DNA of 64,000 nucleotides from Agromyces sp. LHK192 (GCF_004006235.1 NZ_CP034753.1:3596001-3660000), one strand, 5' to 3'; counted from the stretch's first letter, positions 43,641-52,160 are shown. The notes: a model not told the origin generated them from the letters alone. Made by a program: numbers and translations.

Positions 43641-44485
43641 CGCGACCGACCGAGACGTCCAAGACGACCGGGACCCAGGCGACCGGGACGACCGCGCCGC
43701 ACGCCGCCGTCCTCGCGGCTGACGTGACGGTCGCCATCGACGGGCACACCGTGCTCGACGCCGTCGACTTCCGCGCGGAGGCGGGCGCCGTGCACGCGCT
43801 CATCGGCCCGAACGGCGCCGGGAAGTCGACCCTGCTCGCCGCGCTCTCGGGCGACGTCCGGCCGACCACGGGCCGCATCGAGATCGCGGGGCGCCCGGTC
43901 GGCGGCACCCGCCTGCGCGACCTCGCGCGCCTGCGCGCGGTGCTGCCGCAGGAGCACGGCGTGTTCTTCCCCTTCACCGTCGGCGAGGTCATCCGGATGG
44001 GCCGCAACCCGTGGGCGCGCACCCCGGCGGAGGACGACGACGACCGGGTGGTCGCGTGGGCCGCCGACACGGCGGACGTCTCGCACCTCATGCACCGATC
44101 CGTGCCGACGCTGTCGGGCGGCGAGCGCGGCCGCTCGGCATTCGCGCGCGTGCTCGCCCAGGCCACCGGCGTGCTGCTGCTCGACGAACCGACCGCCGCC
44201 CTCGACATCCGGCATCAGGAGGCCCTGCTCGAGACGGCGCGCGAACGGGCGGACTCCGGCGACGCGGTCGTGATCGTCCTGCACGACCTCGGCGCGGCTG
44301 CGGCCTACGCCGACGCCGTCACCCTGCTCGATCGCGGCCGCGTGGTCGCGACGGGTTCGGTCGATCACGTGATGACGGCCGAACGACTGACCGAGGTCTA
44401 CCAGCACCCCATCGACGTCCTGCCGGGACCCATCGTCCTGCCGAGGCGCGCCCCGAAGGGCACACCGAGAGGAATCGCATCATGA
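43637..44485 (+). CDS. hmuV: Haem ABC transporter ATP-binding protein (HmuV-like)
   Basis: This is a 282-residue ABC ATPase. Walker A is GPNGAGKST (57-65), the Q-loop QEHGVFFPFTVGEVI is typical of HmuV, the signature is LSGGERGRSAFAR, and Walker B is GVLLLDEPTAALD. The ATG overlaps the permease stop (ATGA). The C-terminal YQHPIDVLPG is conserved in haem-type ATPases. Confidence 0.92.
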   Translation: MTRPTETSKTTGTQATGTTAPHAAVLAADVTVAIDGHTVLDAVDFRAEAGAVHALIGPNGAGKSTLLAALSGDVRPTTGRIEIAGRPVGGTRLRDLARLRAVLPQEHGVFFPFTVGEVIRMGRNPWARTPAEDDDDRVVAWAADTADVSHLMHRSVPTLSGGERGRSAFARVLAQATGVLLLDEPTAALDIRHQEALLETARERADSGDAVVIVLHDLGAAAAYADAVTLLDRGRVVATGSVDHVMTAERLTEVYQHPIDVLPGPIVLPRRAPKGTPRGIAS

Positions 44486-45387
44486 ACGCAATCGCCCACC
44501 GCCCCGGCCGTCGGGCCGTGCGCGCCGCGGCATCCGCTGCACTGGCACTGGGTCTGGGGCTGGCGCTCGCCGGCGTCGGCGCGCTGGGGGCGGCCGCGCC
44601 GGCATCGGCCGTCGGCACCGGCACGGTCGCGATCTCGGTCGTCGGTGACCCCGCCAGGGTCGGCGTGGCCGACACGGCCGCGCCGACGCGCGTGACCCTG
44701 CAGGGCTCCGGCTTCCAGTCGATCGAGGGCGGATTCGGCGGCATGTACGTGCTGTTCGGCTGGGTCGCCGGGCCCGGCTGGGAGCCGAGCGCGGGCGGCG
44801 AGAGCGGCTCGACGTATCGTTACGTCGCCGACGACCCGAACGCACCGGCCGGCTACCAGCTCTTCGTGCCGTTCCCCGGATCGTCGACTGCGGCCGAAGG
44901 CAACGGCGGCACGATCGCAGCCGACGGCACGTGGACCGCCGAGCTCACCATCGCCGGCCCCACGTTCACGCCGGTCGACGCCGCGGGAGCGGGCGGTTCG
45001 GGCGAGGTCGTGGACTGCCGCGAGGTGCAGTGCGGCATCGTCACGATCGGCGCGCACGGCGTCGTGAACCCGTCGAACGAGACGTTCACGCCGATCGCGT
45101 TCGAGGACTTCTCGGCGGCGGCGACGCCCGAGGCGCCCGAACCGACGGCCGACGCCGACACCGCCGCGGCCGACGCGGCCGACGCGGATGCTGACGCGAC
45201 CACCGCGCCGACTGCCGCGGCCTCGTCGACCGCGGGCGACGGCGGTGCCGCGTGGGTGCCGTGGGCGATCGTCGCCGGGGTCGTCGTCATCGGAGCCGGC
45301 ACGACCGTCCTCGTCGTGCGCCGGCGACGCGCGGCGGCGGTTGAGGCCGGCGCTGCGGCGACTGAAGCCCCTACCCCTCGAGACTGA
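44482..45387 (+). CDS. HtaB-like exported surface protein, membrane anchored
   Basis: This is a 301-residue protein with a signal peptide (cleaved after ASA43). A beta-rich domain of about 165 residues follows, containing the pair VDCREVQC and the motif GIVTIGAHGVVNPSNETFTP found in secreted proteins of actinobacterial haem loci. An Ala/Asp/Glu/Thr-rich stalk (211-255), a membrane helix (about 258-278) and a basic RRRR tail come last. It is probably a cell-surface partner of HtaA. No sortase motif is visible. The ATG overlaps the ATPase stop (ATGA), and its 3' end overlaps the convergent next gene by 17 bp. Confidence 0.82.
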   Translation: MNAIAHRPGRRAVRAAASAALALGLGLALAGVGALGAAAPASAVGTGTVAISVVGDPARVGVADTAAPTRVTLQGSGFQSIEGGFGGMYVLFGWVAGPGWEPSAGGESGSTYRYVADDPNAPAGYQLFVPFPGSSTAAEGNGGTIAADGTWTAELTIAGPTFTPVDAAGAGGSGEVVDCREVQCGIVTIGAHGVVNPSNETFTPIAFEDFSAAATPEAPEPTADADTAAADAADADADATTAPTAAASSTAGDGGAAWVPWAIVAGVVVIGAGTTVLVVRRRRAAAVEAGAAATEAPTPRD

Positions 45388-45781
45388 TCGGGAGCAGCCC
45401 CTCGAGGTCGGCCCGCTGCCCCGAGGCCTGCACGCGTCCGGCGAGGCGCGCCTCGTTCCACGCGAGCGCGCCGGTCGCGAGGGCGAGCCAGGTCGCGGCA
45501 TCCGTCTCGACGACGTTCGGGGGCGTCCCACGCGTGTGGCGCGGGCCCTCGACGCACTGGACTGCGGCGAACGGCGGGACGCGCACCTCGACGGTGCCGC
45601 CCGGCGAGCGCTCGGCGAGCAGCTGGAGCGTGTACCGCACGGCGAGCGCGAGCGTCGACCGGTCGACGGATGCCCCGGCATCGCCGCCCCTGCCGGTGCC
45701 CGCCGCCTGCGCCGCCTGCGCCGCCTGCCAGGTCTGCACCGCGGCTCGTCCGTCGTCGTCGGTGATCCGTGCTCGTGCCAT
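45371..45781 (-). CDS. Sterol carrier (SCP2)-like family protein
   Basis: This is a 136-residue protein of the actinobacterial group annotated as sterol carrier family protein. Features are the start region MARARITDDDGRAAVQTW, the strand GTVEVRVPPFAAVQCVEGP and the ATWLALATGALAWNEARLAG block, followed by GLLPISLEG. It is a cytoplasmic lipid- or ligand-binding module of unknown ligand. A start three codons earlier (MVRMAR) is possible. It is convergent with, and overlaps, the haem locus and is separated from purD by a structured 148-bp gap. Confidence 0.78.
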   Translation of the reverse strand: MARARITDDDGRAAVQTWQAAQAAQAAGTGRGGDAGASVDRSTLALAVRYTLQLLAERSPGGTVEVRVPPFAAVQCVEGPRHTRGTPPNVVETDAATWLALATGALAWNEARLAGRVQASGQRADLEGLLPISLEG

Positions 45782-45809
45782 GCGCACCATTCTTCCCGAC
45801 CTCCTCCGG

Positions 45810-45879
45810 CACCTTTTCAGGACCACGGCCGTCATGACCCGATATCGGGGCCCTGACCGCTCTCATCCTGAAAAGGTGA
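45810..45879. repeat. Nested inverted repeats upstream of purD
   Basis: A perfect 13-bp inverted repeat (CACCTTTTCAGGA at 45810-45822 and its complement at 45867-45879) encloses 44 bp. Inside it lies a 12-bp palindrome, CCCGATATCGGG, at 45838-45849. The AT-rich outer arms stand out in this GC-rich window. It could be a paired operator, a structured element or a small mobile remnant. Confidence 0.6.
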
Positions 45880-45917
45880 TCGGACGGCCGGGGAATCGGC
45901 ATGGTCCGCACCCCGAG

Positions 45918-45923
45918 TAGCCT
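45918..45923 (+). promoter_or_regulatory. -10 hexamer TAGCCT, probable leaderless start of purD
   Basis: This ends 6 nt before the GTG at 45930 and 39 nt after the nested inverted repeat, which would therefore overlap the -35 region or lie just upstream. Confidence 0.45.
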
Positions 45924-45929
45924 GTCAGG

Positions 45930-47258
45930 GTGAAGATCCTCGTCCTCGGTTCGGGCGCGCGCGAGCACGCCATCATCCTCGCCCTCCTCGCCGAGGAGGC
46001 CGGACACGAGATCACGGCGGCTCCCGGCAACGCGGGCATCTCGGCCTCGCCGACCTCGGCATCCCGGGGCACCGTCGAGACCATCGCGCTCGACCCGACC
46101 GACCCGGTGATCGTGACCGACTACGCGGTCGACAACGGCATCGAACTCGTCGTCGTCGGGCCCGAGGCGCCGCTCGTCGCGGGCGTCGCCGACGCGCTTC
46201 GTCGCCGGAGCATCCCGGTGTTCGGCCCCGGCCGTCAGGCCGCGCAGCTCGAGGGTTCGAAGACGTTCGCGAAGCGCATCATGGACGCCGCCGGCGTGCC
46301 GACGGGCCGCGCGACCCTGGCCGACACGCTCGAGGCGACCGAGCACACGCTCGACGAGTTCGGCGCACCCTACGTCGTCAAGGCCGACGGCCTCGCGGCC
46401 GGCAAGGGCGTGCTCGTCACCGAGGACCGCGACGCCGCGCTCGCGCACGCCGCGCACTACCTGCAGCAGGGCCCGGTGCTGGTCGAGGAGTTCCTCTCCG
46501 GCCAGGAGGTCTCGCTGTTCCTCCTCTCCGACGGCACGAACGTGCTGCCGTTGTCTCCCGCGCAGGACTACAAGCGCCTGCTCGACGCCGACGCCGGCCC
46601 GAACACGGGCGGGATGGGCGCGTACTCGCCGCTGCCGTGGCTCGACGAGCACCCCGACGGGCGGGGCGGCACGTTCGGCTCCGAGCAGGAGTTCGTCGAC
46701 GAGGTGGTCGAGACCATCGCGCTGCCGACGATCCGGCAGCTGGCGAGCGAGGACACCCCGTTCATCGGCCTGCTCTACGCCGGCCTGATCCTCACGAGCC
46801 GGGGCATCCGGGTGATCGAGTTCAACGCGCGCTTCGGCGACCCCGAGACCCAGGTCGTGCTGCCGCGACTGGTCACGCCGCTGTCGGCGCTGCTGCTGGC
46901 CGCCTCGACCGGGACGCTCGCGTCGCAGCCGCGCCCCGAGTTCTCGTCGGATGCCGCGGTCACGGTCGTGCTCGCGAGCGAGGGGTACCCCGAGTCCCCG
47001 GTGACCGGCCGCACGATCGAGGGCGTCGAGGACGCCGGCGACGTTCCCGGCGTGCACGTCGCGCATGCCGCGACCGCGGTCGTCGACGACGGTTCGGGCG
47101 CGCAGCACCTCGCGGCCACCGGCGGACGCGTGCTCAACGTGATCGCGGTGGGCGACGACTTCGCCGACGCCCGCCGGCGCGCCTACGAGGCGCTCGAGCG
47201 CATCCGCCTCGACGGCGGGCAGTACCGCACCGACATCGCGGCGCGCGTCGCCGACTGA
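45930..47258 (+). CDS. purD: Phosphoribosylamine-glycine ligase (GAR synthetase)
   Basis: This is a 442-residue ATP-grasp ligase, the second step of purine synthesis. It has the N-terminal KILVLGSGAREHAIILALL, the PFVVK-like PYVVKADGLAAGKGV strand, and GMGAYSPLPW and EFNARFGDPETQVVLPRL in the grasp core. The length is normal. GTG start (45930), apparently leaderless. purC follows 17 bp downstream on the same strand. Confidence 0.96.
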   Translation: MKILVLGSGAREHAIILALLAEEAGHEITAAPGNAGISASPTSASRGTVETIALDPTDPVIVTDYAVDNGIELVVVGPEAPLVAGVADALRRRSIPVFGPGRQAAQLEGSKTFAKRIMDAAGVPTGRATLADTLEATEHTLDEFGAPYVVKADGLAAGKGVLVTEDRDAALAHAAHYLQQGPVLVEEFLSGQEVSLFLLSDGTNVLPLSPAQDYKRLLDADAGPNTGGMGAYSPLPWLDEHPDGRGGTFGSEQEFVDEVVETIALPTIRQLASEDTPFIGLLYAGLILTSRGIRVIEFNARFGDPETQVVLPRLVTPLSALLLAASTGTLASQPRPEFSSDAAVTVVLASEGYPESPVTGRTIEGVEDAGDVPGVHVAHAATAVVDDGSGAQHLAATGGRVLNVIAVGDDFADARRRAYEALERIRLDGGQYRTDIAARVAD

Positions 47259-47275
47259 GAGACGGGGCCATCACC

Positions 47276-48214
47276 GTGAACCAGACCTCCGACCTCCCCG
47301 GCTGGACGCACGTCTACTCGGGCAAGGTGCGCGACCTGTACGTGCCCGCGTCGACGCCCGACGACGACGACAGCTGGACCTCGAGTCCGCTCGACCGTTC
47401 ACCGGTCGTGCTCGTCGTCGCGAGCGACCGCGTGAGCGCCTTCGACGAGGTGCTCGAGCCCGCGATCCCGGGCAAGGGCGCGACGCTCACGGCCCTCACG
47501 CGCTGGTGGTTCGACCGTCTCGCCGACGTGCCGAACCACCTCGCCTACGCCGAGGACGACCGCTTCGACCTGCCGCCGATCCCGGAGGAGGTCGCCGACC
47601 GGGCGATGCTCTGCCGCACGCTCGACATGTTCCCGATCGAGTGCGTGGTGCGCGGGTACCTCACCGGCAGCGGCTACCAGGAGTACGTGGCGACGGGGGC
47701 GATCGGCGGGCTGCCGTTGCCCGAGGGCCTGCAGAACGGCGACCGGCTGCCCGACCCGATCTACACGCCCGCGTGGAAGGCGCCGCTCGGGGAGCACGAC
47801 GAGAACATCTCGTACGAGCGCACGGTCGAACTCGTCGGCGAGACCGTGGCCGAGCAGTTGCGCTCGCTCTCGCTCGACGTCTTCCGCCGGGCGTCGGAGA
47901 TCGCGGAGGCGAACGGCGTGATCCTCGCCGACACGAAGTTCGAGTTCGGCGCCGACCGCGAGACCGGCATCGTCACGCTCGCCGACGAGGTGCTCACGAG
48001 CGATTCGAGCCGATACTGGGATGCCTCGGCGTACGCGACCGCGGGTACGCCCGAGCTGCGCATGGCGAGCTTCGACAAGCAGATCGTCCGCGATTGGCTG
48101 GCCGCGAACTGGGATCGCGCCGGGTCCGAGCATCCGCCGACCCTGCCGCACGAGATCGTGGCGCAGACCGCGGCGCGCTACCGCGAACTGCTCGACCGGC
48201 TCGGCGTCGAGTAG
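47276..48214 (+). CDS. purC: Phosphoribosylaminoimidazole-succinocarboxamide synthase (SAICAR synthetase)
   Basis: This is a 312-residue SAICAR synthetase of the longer, yeast-like type. YSGKVRDLYV begins the fold, SDRVSAFDEVLEPAIPGKGA is the central block, and DTKFEFG plus LTSDSSRYWDA are the signature near the active site. It joins aspartate to CAIR. GTG start, preceded by a weak GACGGGG. It is co-transcribed with purD. Confidence 0.96.
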   Translation: MNQTSDLPGWTHVYSGKVRDLYVPASTPDDDDSWTSSPLDRSPVVLVVASDRVSAFDEVLEPAIPGKGATLTALTRWWFDRLADVPNHLAYAEDDRFDLPPIPEEVADRAMLCRTLDMFPIECVVRGYLTGSGYQEYVATGAIGGLPLPEGLQNGDRLPDPIYTPAWKAPLGEHDENISYERTVELVGETVAEQLRSLSLDVFRRASEIAEANGVILADTKFEFGADRETGIVTLADEVLTSDSSRYWDASAYATAGTPELRMASFDKQIVRDWLAANWDRAGSEHPPTLPHEIVAQTAARYRELLDRLGVE

Positions 48215-48327
48215 GGGAGAGTGGCATCGCCGCGCCGCCGAGGAGTCGAGCCGTCGCCGCGGCGACTCGCAATACCCGAGACGACCCGAACCGGAATACC
48301 GCGCACGAGGGCGAGGTTGGATTACTT

Positions 48328-49242
48328 GTGACTACAACTGATTCGCCGGAGCGCCGGCGCCCCGACCTCCTCGCCGCCGACACCGGCATGGGTGCGGTGA
48401 CGCTGCGCGTCGCCGACCTCGACGCGATGATCCGGTACTACCGCGACGGCGTGACGCTCGACCTGCTGCGCCAGGACGGCGCGGTGGCGGTGCTGGGCCG
48501 TGGGGCGACCCCGGTCGTGATCCTCGAGCACGCGCCCGAGTTGCGCCATGCCTCGCCGCGCGATGCCGGGCTCTACCACACCGCGATCCTCTTCGACTCG
48601 CGCGAGGCGCTCGCGACCGCGCTGTTCTCGGTGGCGTCGCGCTACGCGGGGACGTTCACCGGGAGCGCCGACCACCTGGTCAGCGAGGCGTTCTACTTCA
48701 ACGATCCCGAGGGCAACGGCGTCGAACTGTACTTCGACCGCGAGCGCAGCACCTGGAGCTGGGCGCACGGCCGGGTCGAGATGGCGACGAACTTCCTCGA
48801 CCCCAACGGATACCTCCGCGACCACCTGACCGAGGCGGGTGCGACCGCGGCGTCCGAGGCATCCGGTGGCACTGCCCGTCTGGGCGACGCCATCGTCGGC
48901 CACGTCCACCTCTCGGTGGGCGACGTGGCGAGCGCACGCGAGTTCTACGTCGACCGACTCGGCTTCGAGACGACCGCCGAGTTCGGGTCGCAGGCCCTGT
49001 TCGTCTCGGCGGGCGGCTACCACCACCACATGGCGATGAACACGTGGGGCAGCGCCGGCGCGGGGCGGCGACAGCTCGCCCTCGGGCTCGGCAAGGTCGA
49101 GATCGTGGTTCCCTCGGCAGACGACCTCGGCGAACTCGGCGAGCGGATGTCGCACCACGGCGTCGCCGGCCGCGACGACGGCCGCACGTTGGCGTTCGAC
49201 GACCCGTGGTCGAACCTCATCGAGGTGCGCGCCGCGGGCTGA
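48328..49242 (+). CDS. VOC family extradiol (catechol 2,3-)dioxygenase-like protein
   Basis: This is a 304-residue protein of two vicinal-oxygen-chelate modules (about 20-125 and 175-300), like Bacillus CatE. Metal-site candidates are H in LYHTAILF or GHVHLSVGD, and the acidic residue in DPEGNGVELYFDR or SNLIEVRAAG. The YHHHMAMNTW segment is conserved in this branch. Ring cleavage of catechol-type substrates is the family role, but the natural substrate is not known. GTG start with GAGG about 11 nt upstream. It is convergent with the TetR gene. Confidence 0.85.
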   Translation: MTTTDSPERRRPDLLAADTGMGAVTLRVADLDAMIRYYRDGVTLDLLRQDGAVAVLGRGATPVVILEHAPELRHASPRDAGLYHTAILFDSREALATALFSVASRYAGTFTGSADHLVSEAFYFNDPEGNGVELYFDRERSTWSWAHGRVEMATNFLDPNGYLRDHLTEAGATAASEASGGTARLGDAIVGHVHLSVGDVASAREFYVDRLGFETTAEFGSQALFVSAGGYHHHMAMNTWGSAGAGRRQLALGLGKVEIVVPSADDLGELGERMSHHGVAGRDDGRTLAFDDPWSNLIEVRAAG

Positions 49243-49260
49243 CGCCCGACCCGCCGAGAA

Positions 49261-49914
49261 TCAGTCGCCGACGGGTGCGCCGGTCGCCTGCCGGTGCGCC
49301 ATGTCGTGGAACTCGGTGAACGACTGCGGCGGCTCGGGCAGCAACTCGAGGTCGGGCCGCGCACGCAGGCCGTCGATCACGATCGCGAGCTGGCGACGCC
49401 AGTACGGCAGGTAGTCGCCGCCGAAGCGCCCGATCGAGCCGAGCATGTTGACCAGCATGTTCAGGTCGACGCCCTCGACGTCCGGGCGAAGGCTGCCCTC
49501 CGCCTTGGCGCGCGCGACGACCGCCTCGAGCGCCTCCTCGAACCGGAGGCCGGGCTTGTGCTCGGGGTCGTCTTCGGCGACCCGGCGCATCAGGTCGGGC
49601 AGGTACGGAGTCGCCGCCACCCATTCGCTGAGCCGTTCGAGGAGCAGTTCGATCCCGCGCCATCCGGTCGGGGCGTCGGCGATCTCGGGTGCGAGGCGCT
49701 CGAACATCTCGATCGCGTCGTCGTAAATCTCGCGGAGGAGGTGGGCTCGGTTCGGGAAGTGCCGATACACGGTACCGGCGCCGACGCCGGCGCGGGTCGC
49801 CAGTTCGTCGAGGGGCGCATCGATGCCTCGTTCGGCGAAGAGCGCCCGGGCCTCGGTCAGGAGGCGCTCGTGGTTCCGCCGAGCATCGCGTCGGGTTGAG
49901 GTCGCGGAGCTCAT
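49261..49914 (-). CDS. TetR family transcriptional regulator
   Basis: This is a 217-residue regulator. The N-terminal helix-turn-helix occupies about residues 12-60 (LDELATRAGVGAGTVYRHFP), followed by an all-helical ligand domain with the SBP-like GIELLLERLSEWVAATPYLP region. It diverges from the kynurenine operon across 305 bp that contain a palindrome at 49994. It may control itself, the VOC gene or kynA. The ATG at 49914 is the only sensible start before the helix-turn-helix. Confidence 0.88.
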   Translation of the reverse strand: MSSATSTRRDARRNHERLLTEARALFAERGIDAPLDELATRAGVGAGTVYRHFPNRAHLLREIYDDAIEMFERLAPEIADAPTGWRGIELLLERLSEWVAATPYLPDLMRRVAEDDPEHKPGLRFEEALEAVVARAKAEGSLRPDVEGVDLNMLVNMLGSIGRFGGDYLPYWRRQLAIVIDGLRARPDLELLPEPPQSFTEFHDMAHRQATGAPVGD

Positions 49915-49993
49915 CTCGCGAGGATACTCGCTCAGCCGCGCGGCGGTCAGATGGCTGCTCTTCTGAGCATTTCGCGCATCCGGGAGGTACCAT

Positions 49994-50011
49994 TCGGAAG
50001 AGACGTTCCGA
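49994..50011. promoter_or_regulatory. Candidate TetR operator
   Basis: TCGGAA-GAGACG-TTCCGA is a perfect 6-bp inverted repeat with a 6-bp spacer, about 80 bp upstream of the TetR start in the divergent region. Assignment to the TetR protein is by position only. Confidence 0.4.
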
Positions 50012-50055
50012 TTCCCCGAACGGCGGGACGTCTGGGTTCGCTGGGGGGCGAGCCC

Positions 50056-50105
50056 GGGTGCGGTGGGCGAGTGCCGTTCGACGGCAGGGGGCGCCCACCG
50101 CACCC
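50056..50105. repeat. Long GC hairpin upstream of kynA
   Basis: A perfect 14-bp inverted repeat (GGGTGCGGTGGGCG at 50056-50069, complement at 50092-50105) encloses a second hairpin, TGCCGT-TCG-ACGGCA (50072-50086). It could be a terminator, a barrier or a regulatory structure. Confidence 0.6.
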
Positions 50106-50131
50106 ACCTCTCACCCTTCGTGGGGCGCACC

Positions 50132-50198
50132 CACCCACGTCTCCGGGGCACCCACGTCTCCGGGCACCCGCCGCCCCGGGCACCCACCTCTCCCGGGG
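50132..50198. repeat. Four tandem 16-18-bp repeats upstream of kynA
   Basis: The units are CACCCACGTCTCCGGGG (50132-50148), CACCCACGTCTCCGGG (50149-50164), CACCCGCCGCCCCGGG (50165-50180) and CACCCACCTCTCCCGGGG (50181-50198). The run ends 10 bp before the promoter hexamer of kynA. It looks like a variable-number tandem repeat. Confidence 0.75.
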
Positions 50199-50207
50199 CA
50201 CCGCGCG

Positions 50208-50213
50208 TAGGGT
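50208..50213 (+). promoter_or_regulatory. -10 hexamer TAGGGT, probable leaderless start of kynA
   Basis: This lies 6 nt before the GTG at 50220, directly after the tandem repeats, which would then form the -35 and upstream region. Confidence 0.45.
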
Positions 50214-50219
50214 GGAGCC

Positions 50220-51110
50220 GTGGCCGACAACACCGACACGAGCACCGAGCCCAGCCCCGGCGTCCACGCGAACACGCGCGACATCGAGGCATCCGTCGTC
50301 ACCGACTTCAGCGACCGGATGAGCTACGGCGGCTACCTCGACCTCGCCACCCTGCTCGCCGCGCAGCGGCCCATCTCCCGGCCCGAGCACCACGACGAGC
50401 TCCTCTTCATCGTGCAGCACCAGACGACGGAGCTCTGGCTGAAGCTCGTGCTGCACGAACTCTCGACCGCCTGTCGGCTGCTCCGCGAAGACGAACTCGC
50501 GCCGGCGCTGAAGTGCATCGCGCGCGTGAAGCACATCCAGAAGACGCTCACCGAGCAGTGGTCGGTCCTCGCCACGCTGACGCCTGCCGAGTACGCGCAG
50601 TTCCGCGGCGTGCTCGGCAACGCGAGCGGGTTCCAGTCGTACCAGTACCGCGCGGTCGAGTTCGTGCTCGGCAACAAGAACCGGCGGATGCTCCAGGTGT
50701 TCGAGTCCGACCCGCACGCCACCGCGATGCTCACCCGAGCGCTCGAGGAGCCGAGCCTCTACGACGAGTTCCTGCGGCTGCTGGCCCGAGCGGGGTACCC
50801 GATCCCGCAAGACGTGCTCGACCGCGACGTCTCGCTGGCCTGGACGTTCCGCGAGGACCTGGTGCCGGTGTTCACCGCGATCTACGCGGACACGAGCCAG
50901 CACTGGGCCGCGTACGAGACCTGCGAGGAACTCGTCGACCTGGAGGACAATTTCCAGCTCTGGCGGTTCCGGCACCTCAAGACGGTCGAGCGCATCATCG
51001 GCAACAAGACCGGAACCGGTGGGTCGAGCGGGGCCTCGTTCCTCCAGCGCGCGCTCGAGCTCACGTTCTTCCCCGAGCTCTACGCGGTCCGCACCGAGAT
51101 CCCGGGATGA
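50220..51110 (+). CDS. kynA: Tryptophan 2,3-dioxygenase
   Basis: This is a 296-residue haem dioxygenase opening tryptophan to N-formylkynurenine. The substrate-site motif is LLFIVQHQTTELWLKLVLHE, and RFRHLKTVERIIGNKTGTGG carries the candidate haem-ligating histidine and the substrate-binding Thr/Gly loop. The length is typical of bacterial TDO plus about 20 residues of N-terminal extension. GTG start. It is the first gene of a three-gene tryptophan-degradation operon with only 3 bp to the next gene. Confidence 0.95.
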   Translation: MADNTDTSTEPSPGVHANTRDIEASVVTDFSDRMSYGGYLDLATLLAAQRPISRPEHHDELLFIVQHQTTELWLKLVLHELSTACRLLREDELAPALKCIARVKHIQKTLTEQWSVLATLTPAEYAQFRGVLGNASGFQSYQYRAVEFVLGNKNRRMLQVFESDPHATAMLTRALEEPSLYDEFLRLLARAGYPIPQDVLDRDVSLAWTFREDLVPVFTAIYADTSQHWAAYETCEELVDLEDNFQLWRFRHLKTVERIIGNKTGTGGSSGASFLQRALELTFFPELYAVRTEIPG

Positions 51111-51113
51111 CGG

Positions 51114-52160
51114 ATGCCCCTCCCCGACGCTGACACCGAGCTCGACCTCGGCCCGCATGCCCGGCCGGTGCGCCGGTCGCTGAACGGCGCCCATCCCGGT
51201 GAGCACGGGGTGGCCTTCCCGCCGTTCATCGATCACCACGTGCACCTCGAGCTGATCGCGACCTCCGGCCTCGCCGCGCACGGCATCGCGGGCGTCGTCG
51301 ACCTCGGTGCGAACCCGGCCGTGCTCGCCCGCACCGCGGCGGCGGGCGGGCTGCCGCGCCTGCGCTACGCGGGGCAGTTCCTCACCGCGCCCGGCGGATA
51401 CCCCGCCGGCAGGTCATGGCTGCCCGAGGGGGCGCTGCGCGAGATCTTCCAGGTCGGCGCACCGGCCCACCCCACCGCGTCCCTGCCCGACGCGGTCGAA
51501 CTCGCGGTGGACGAGCAGGCGCGATTCGGGGCATCCGTCGTCAAGGTCGCCTGCAACGCCGACGCGGGCCCCGTACTCGACCGGGCGACGATCGATGCGG
51601 TGATCCGGGCCGCGCGCGAGCGCGGGCTCCCGGTCGCGGTGCACGCCGAGGGAGACGGCATGGCCGCGCTCGCGATCGAGGCGGGCGCCGACGTGCTCGT
51701 GCACACGCCGTGGACCGAGGAACTGCCCGACGAACTGGTCGACCGCGCCGCACGCGCTGGGCAGGCGTGGATCACGACCCTGCACCTCCACGCGCGCGAC
51801 GACGCCGGCGCCGACACCGACACCGACACCGGGGCGTTCGGTCGCGCCGTCTCGAACCTCGCGCGCTTCCACGCGGCAGGCGGCACCGTGCTCTACGGCA
51901 CCGACCTCGGCAACGGCGACCTCCCGGTCGGCGTCTCCGCGGGCGAGCTCGACGGCATGGTCGCGGCGGGGCTCGGGGCATCCGACCTCGTCGACGCGCT
52001 CGTCGCGCCCTGGCCCGCCGCGTCCCGCGACGACTGGCTGCTCGACGGCCTGGCCGCATTCGTCCCCGGCGACCCGCCCGCGGCCCTCGCCGACCTGCCC
52101 TCCTGGCTCGCGACCGCCGTGATCCTGCCCGCCGAAGAACTGGAACCGATCGACCGATGA
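51114..52160 (+). CDS. Amidohydrolase-superfamily protein, candidate kynurenine formamidase
   Basis: This is a 348-residue metal-dependent hydrolase. The metal ligands of the superfamily can be placed in order: H42 and H44 (DHHVHLE), K144 (VVKVACN, the position of the carboxylated lysine), H177 (AVHAEGD), H197 (LVHTPW) and D264 (YGTDLGNGD). It lies between kynA and kynU, overlapping kynU by 4 bp, exactly where an enzyme that deformylates N-formylkynurenine is needed. No KynB-type or alpha/beta-hydrolase formamidase is nearby. The function is inferred from position; an unrelated imidazolonepropionase-like activity remains possible. Confidence 0.8.
   Translation: MPLPDADTELDLGPHARPVRRSLNGAHPGEHGVAFPPFIDHHVHLELIATSGLAAHGIAGVVDLGANPAVLARTAAAGGLPRLRYAGQFLTAPGGYPAGRSWLPEGALREIFQVGAPAHPTASLPDAVELAVDEQARFGASVVKVACNADAGPVLDRATIDAVIRAARERGLPVAVHAEGDGMAALAIEAGADVLVHTPWTEELPDELVDRAARAGQAWITTLHLHARDDAGADTDTDTGAFGRAVSNLARFHAAGGTVLYGTDLGNGDLPVGVSAGELDGMVAAGLGASDLVDALVAPWPAASRDDWLLDGLAAFVPGDPPAALADLPSWLATAVILPAEELEPIDR

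Noticed and set aside
50132..50198. Possible short CRISPR-like array
   Set aside because: The units are 16-18 bp, directly abutting and have no unique spacers, so this is a tandem repeat and not a CRISPR array; no cas genes are nearby.
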